Source: Flammula alnicola | Taxonomy: Eukaryota > Basidiomycota > Agaricomycetes > Agaricales > Strophariaceae | Direction: 5' to 3' | Length of the DNA: 64,000 bases | Assembly (NCBI GenBank): GCA_015499995.1 | Contig: JADNRV010000075.1 | Span: 62,001 to 126,000, forward strand | Part shown: piece by piece, positions 60,410 to 64,000 of the stretch | Position numbering within the stretch: position 1 is the first letter of the stretch | Layout: every line of letters starts with the position of its first letter | The notes under the pieces: model-generated | Database searches by the model: none | Told to the model about the DNA's origin: nothing | The model's input: the letters and a program-made list of their open reading frames with translations, nothing else | Position numbers and translations under genes: made by a program

Positions 60410-61661
60410 CTTGTGTTCAGGTTTATGGATCCAACGATAATCATAGTGGCGAATTGATTCGGAATCTGTCGAATCACCTTCATATTTTTGTTGGATTCTC
60501 GAGAGGCATTGTCGTGGGTGCGGTTGCATATGGATCTCTATATGAATTCTGGTGAGTAAGAAGATGTGCGGAAGGATATTTGATCGGTGTCGACTGGAAG
60601 AAGCTCAAAGCGGGAGTAGTAGCTGCAGACGAGCTGGCATAGTTAGGAAACATGGGAGATGCAGTCGACATTAAAGATGCTGTAGACGATGGCGTTCCGT
60701 CAGAGGTATACGCCGGTGGTGGTGGCAAATTCTGACAAGCAGCATGAGCTGCCTCTTCTGCCTCTTGCTGCCACCGTGCAATACCTTCCTGCTCCTGCTT
60801 CCTCTTCTGTTCAGCCTGTCGTCTCAAAATTTCTTCCTCCCTGGACCGCATCTGCTTCTGCCATTGTTGTTGTTGGCGGGTGACTTCATCTGGCGGACGC
60901 CCATCTGCAATCACGACAGTACTCTGAGAGCCATGCGCATTCGGTGGCCTCGAGAATGTGTAATCTGGAGGAATGCTGGCCACCTTTCGAGCAGTGGTGG
61001 CGGCAGCCTCCTTTCAGCGAGCTCGTTCAGCCTCGTCCTCAACGCGCATTTGTTCCCGCTGCTGCCTCCATATCACTGCCTCCTCTGCCGCTATCTGCCG
61101 CCGCTCCCTCGCCTCGCTCCTGGCCTGCTCTTCTTCCTGGAATCACTCACACTGGGCCTGGGCCTGTGCACGGGTGGCTGATTCGCCGTTGGCTATCTTC
61201 TGCGTCCTAGCGTTAGGAGTTCGCCCTTGGTCAATGCCGTCCGGATGCTTCTGCAACCATTTTTGTACCGGTCGATGATAGCAGGCTTGAGGTCTGAGAG
61301 ATTGTCGAGAATGTCTTGACTGTTCTGTGATAAATAATGAGTTGGATGGTCATCGAGGCACATAATAATTCAAAGAGGTACGCACCAAGGCAAGGTTCTG
61401 CCGTTGGTTGGCGTTCAGCTTAAAATTGTAATCCCGATGCATGGAAAGTTTCTCGAGCACAAGGGTAGCTGCTCGGGCGAGCTCAACGAAAGCACCTTCA
61501 AGGACACCCCTCCTGGTGCATTCTTTCCCATCTTTTCTATATTTCTCAGCGACTCTGAGGTAATGCTTGAAATCCTTGCTATCATCCCACAAGTCTTCCA
61601 TGGCCCTGTCCGCAAGCTCAGCTATCGATGATGGCCTTTTGGCAGGCCCGGTCTTTGGCAT
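60410..61661 (-). pseudogene. AMSH/STAM-binding-protein-like gene, JAMM domain missing
   Basis: Starts at the ATG complementary to 61661 (MPKTGPAKRPSSIAELADRA). The N-terminal exon is a good USP8-dimerisation/MIT-like helical domain (DFKHYLRVAEKYRKDGKECT, GAFVELARAATLVLEKL), followed after an intron by NSQDILDNLSDLKPAIIDRY. Then comes an Arg/Gln/Glu-rich coiled region and a Pro/Ser/Thr linker (NLPPPPAYTSDGTPSS) ending near KYEGDSTDSESIRHYDYRW. In the coiled region three minus-strand codons look like CpG-to-TpG changes: TGT and TGA near 61150-61140 and TGA at 61014-61012, in an otherwise continuous frame. An A-run insertion lies near 60485. The zinc JAMM motif (ExnHSHx10D) is not found downstream. 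Intact relatives are endosomal K63-deubiquitinases; this copy is probably non-functional. Confidence 0.7.
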
Positions 61662-61664
61662 ATG

Positions 61665-62749
61665 GCAACCACTCCCTGTGTGCGCCGCAGAATGGCTCAT
61701 TATAAGGACAATGATTCGGTTGCGCTGAAAGATCTGTATCAGGATTCCATCGCACCTCATATGAACAAGGACGCGCCACGAGATTCACCTTTGACCCTCC
61801 ACTGACTTCTTCCACTTGCAGTTGGAGGAGCAAGTGAATGGGTGGATGCTGAGTCCTGACGGGACAGGCGAGAGCATGTTGCTGCTCTTAGAAGGAACGG
61901 CAGCGGTATTGTTAACTGAGAAAGCTCTGAGGAAACAAGGTAAGTACCCTCTCTGAATCATAGTAACAAACAATATAACTGACCTCTTGTTTTCCGTCGT
62001 CTTTTTGTACTTTGTTTTCCCCATGATCTCCTATGCTCTTTCTCTCTGCTGTTTGACTGCCCAAGATTGCACGCTTCGCCACCATACCATGCTCCATCCG
62101 CCCACCACATGGCACTTCATCGCCAACTGTTGTGATATTACATTTCATGCACAGAAGTAGAAACATGTAGATGAGACTCATGCCTGGACAGAGAGGCCGT
62201 GAGTAAGAAAATTGCTGCTGGAATTTGGGGGCAAATGCGCTGCTCATGTAAAATTCGCAAGGAAGCCGCGTAGTAAGGGAAGGAAGGGTAACATTTTCTC
62301 CCTCTACATAAATCTCCTCACTGAGAACGTGTGGTGGACGCAGCCACGTTTGGTGTTGGAATTTGCATGGGATTTGGATTCGTAGCGGGCAGGTAGGAGG
62401 AGGATTGGGAGAAATATCTTTGACCAGCGTGAGTCGAAATGGCACTAAATGACGCTACGGAACTTTACCGGGATGCCGGCCCTGAGGCCTGACACATCGA
62501 TGCCGAAATTAGTTTATTAGTACTGTAAGTACCTCGAGATCGGATTATTAAAATGTTCTTTGTAGTACGACACTGTAAAGTTGGTCAACAACAAAATAAA
62601 TAGACTTATTATTCAGGAAACTTGGTATCCAAAAGGCGCATTGGTGGGCAGGGAGGGAACACCTGCAAGAAAATCCACAACGACCCATTAAATAAAGGAC
62701 GAGATTATGTATAAAAGTCCTGGAGAAAGGTATCCAAAGGGTAAAATCT
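61665..62749. other. Spacer with one uncertain minus-strand ORF
   Basis: A minus-strand frame at 62445-61912 (177 codons) contains HVLSEEIYVEGENVTLPSLT, which looks protein-like but is not assigned. Its C-terminal part overlaps intron-like sequence. No other feature is visible. Confidence 0.35.
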
Positions 62750-63908
62750 TTATAGGAGCTGCTTCCATCCAGCATCCCGTGCTCTCTTGACCAGATATTT
62801 GACTTCTTGAGATCGAGCTCTAGTAGTAACGAGCAGTGTGTCAGGCATATCGACGATTATGAGATCATCGACTCCAAGACCCTGGTACAATGATACCACC
62901 CGCCACCTGTTCCGTGAGGACTGATAGAAATGGTCAATATCCACAACGGTTCATGAATGCTTGAGACAACATACCAAGATGAGAGTCTCCAAGGATTCGA
63001 GGCTGATTAGCCTCTGCAGGCAATAGGTCCACGAGAGAAGAGAAATCGCCAACATCATCCCACCCTATTAATGGTCAAACGTTAAATTCTCGGGGCGGGA
63101 TTGAAGAAGTCTCACCGAATGTGGCGGGAACCACAGCGACTCTTCCCTCAGCGGCAGCGAGTTCCGCTACAGCATTATCAATTGGTATTTTCTCCAGAGT
63201 TGGCCAGACCTCGCTCAAGAGGGCGTCGTGGAGGGCTTTGTCATCCCAAGCAGCGGCGATTTTCAACAAACCGCTGGCCAAGGCAGGCTTATACTCCTTC
63301 AAGAGATCGAGCAATACTGTTGCTTTCGTGATGTACATTCCGGCATTCCAACGATATGCATCGGTGCCAATATATTGAGCGGCAGTTCTCGCGTCGGGCT
63401 TTTCCTTGAAACTTGACACGAGTCGGGCATTTGGTGCCTCTTTCATGCCAAGTTTCTCCCCAAGACGGATGTAACCGAATCCAGTGGAAGGATGGGATGG
63501 TGCAGTACCAATAGTGACGAGGTAATCCTTTCGTGCTACTTCAACAGCTTCAGCAACGGCAGAAAGGAACGCGTAATCACCAGAAATCATGTGGTCGGCT
63601 GCGAAGGATCCAATAACAGCGTCGGGATCGCGCAACGCGAGAACAGCAGCAGCGAGGCCGATTGCAGCCATAGAATCTTTGGGGCCAGGCTCGCAGAAGA
63701 GATTGTGAGGGAGAAGGTCTGGAAGCTGATCACGGATACTCTTTACATGCCCCGGACCTGCCACAACAGTGGTTCTAGCAGCCGAGGTCAGAGGAATGAG
63801 ACAGTCCCAAGTTGCTTGGATCAGGGAACGGCCTTTTAGGGTAAGGTCGAGGAGAAATTTAGGGTGCCCTTCTCGCGACAGGGGCCAAAAACGCGTTCCT
63901 GCACCAGC
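62750..63908 (-). CDS. Mannose-1-phosphate guanylyltransferase, bacterial ManC-like type (5' exon beyond window)
   Basis: The visible part starts at a splice acceptor (63908) with AGAGTRFWPLSREGHPKFLL, the nucleotide-binding signature (GGxGxRxWPLSRxxxPKxxL); the first residues must lie in an upstream exon. It continues with EPGPKDSMAAIGLAAAVLAL, VIGSFAADHMI, TIGTAPSHPSTGFGYIRLG, FKEKPDARTAAQYI and RWNAGMYITKATVLLDLLKE, then WDDVGDFSSL and VKYLVKRARDAGWKQLL. It forms GDP-mannose from GTP and mannose 1-phosphate for glycosylation and cell wall. The type differs from the usual fungal Psa1/MPG1 enzyme and looks actinobacterial. Two short GT..AG introns (about 63114-63068 and 62990-62938) show it is a resident fungal gene. 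A one-base G gain near 62880 would be needed to keep frame near the C-terminus. Confidence 0.85.
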
Positions 63909-64000
63909 CTGAGAGGGTTTCTCTTGACTTGTGGTTATATTTGGGTGGGAGATAAGATATCTGTACAGTGTAGAGTGTCGGCAGAGGGTACATGCACTAA

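Noticed and set aside
1..64000. CRISPR arrays, bacterial operons, rRNA genes
   Set aside because: Direct repeats present are minisatellites or segment duplications without unique spacers; the intron-rich genes show a eukaryotic genome.

Overview
This window is nuclear DNA of a filamentous fungus, almost certainly an agaricomycete basidiomycete. Genes are cut by many short introns of about 50-60 nt with GT..AG ends, gene density is about one per 2.5-3 kb on both strands, and several families are typical of mushroom-forming fungi: a DUF6534-type membrane protein, a HeLo/MLKL-NTD-like cell-death protein, berberine-bridge-type FAD oxidases and lineage-specific hypothetical families. No rRNA, CRISPR array or confident tRNA gene is visible.

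Layout. 0-3.7 kb: a multi-exon minus-strand gene running off the left edge, with 2-oxoglutarate/Fe(II) dioxygenase hallmarks resembling the TET/JBP group. 3.8-6.8 kb: repeat-rich spacer holding a non-autonomous Helitron (5897-6734). 7.1-11.9 kb: two head-to-head agaricomycete-type genes whose shared promoter region is tandemly duplicated. 12.3-16 kb: a small coiled-coil gene between repeat clusters and a DUF6534-like membrane protein. 17.06-17.39 kb: a hAT-type MITE. 19-22.4 kb: an FAD-linked oxidase and a syntaxin-8-like SNARE, divergently transcribed. 24.6-29 kb: a Na+/K+-ATPase-like P-type pump. 29.7-36.6 kb: a very long low-complexity membrane-anchored protein and a class I glutamine amidotransferase-like gene, divergent. 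36.7-38 kb: an uncharacterised gene next to a nest of elements: a TA-flanked element (38.1-38.6 kb) and a hAT-like element (38641-42002) that has itself been split by a 2.5-kb element made of two 1.18-kb inverted arms. 42.2-45.0 kb: the MLKL-like protein. 45-51 kb: a small unknown gene, a relic FAD oxidase and an SDR. 52-57 kb: housekeeping genes, a Cue1-like ER protein and gamma-tubulin complex component 2. 57.4-61.7 kb: an acid-phosphatase fragment, a second hAT-type MITE and an AMSH-like gene that appears to be decaying. 62.7-64 kb: a mannose-1-phosphate guanylyltransferase of bacterial (actinobacterial-looking) type carrying fungal introns.

The genes do not form one pathway. Some make functional sense alone: ER-associated degradation (CUE protein), endosomal sorting (SNARE, AMSH-like), microtubule nucleation (GCP2), ion transport (ATPase) and GDP-mannose supply. 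The most interesting items are the nested long-palindrome transposon beside the MLKL-like gene, the probable bacterial origin of the guanylyltransferase, and a consistent pattern of one-base losses in short homopolymers inside otherwise well-conserved genes. One of these lies in the expected-essential GCP2. The pattern suggests consensus sequence errors rather than many pseudogenes, and it changes how the ATPase, SDR and other genes should be read. All assignments come from reading translations by eye; no database search was run.
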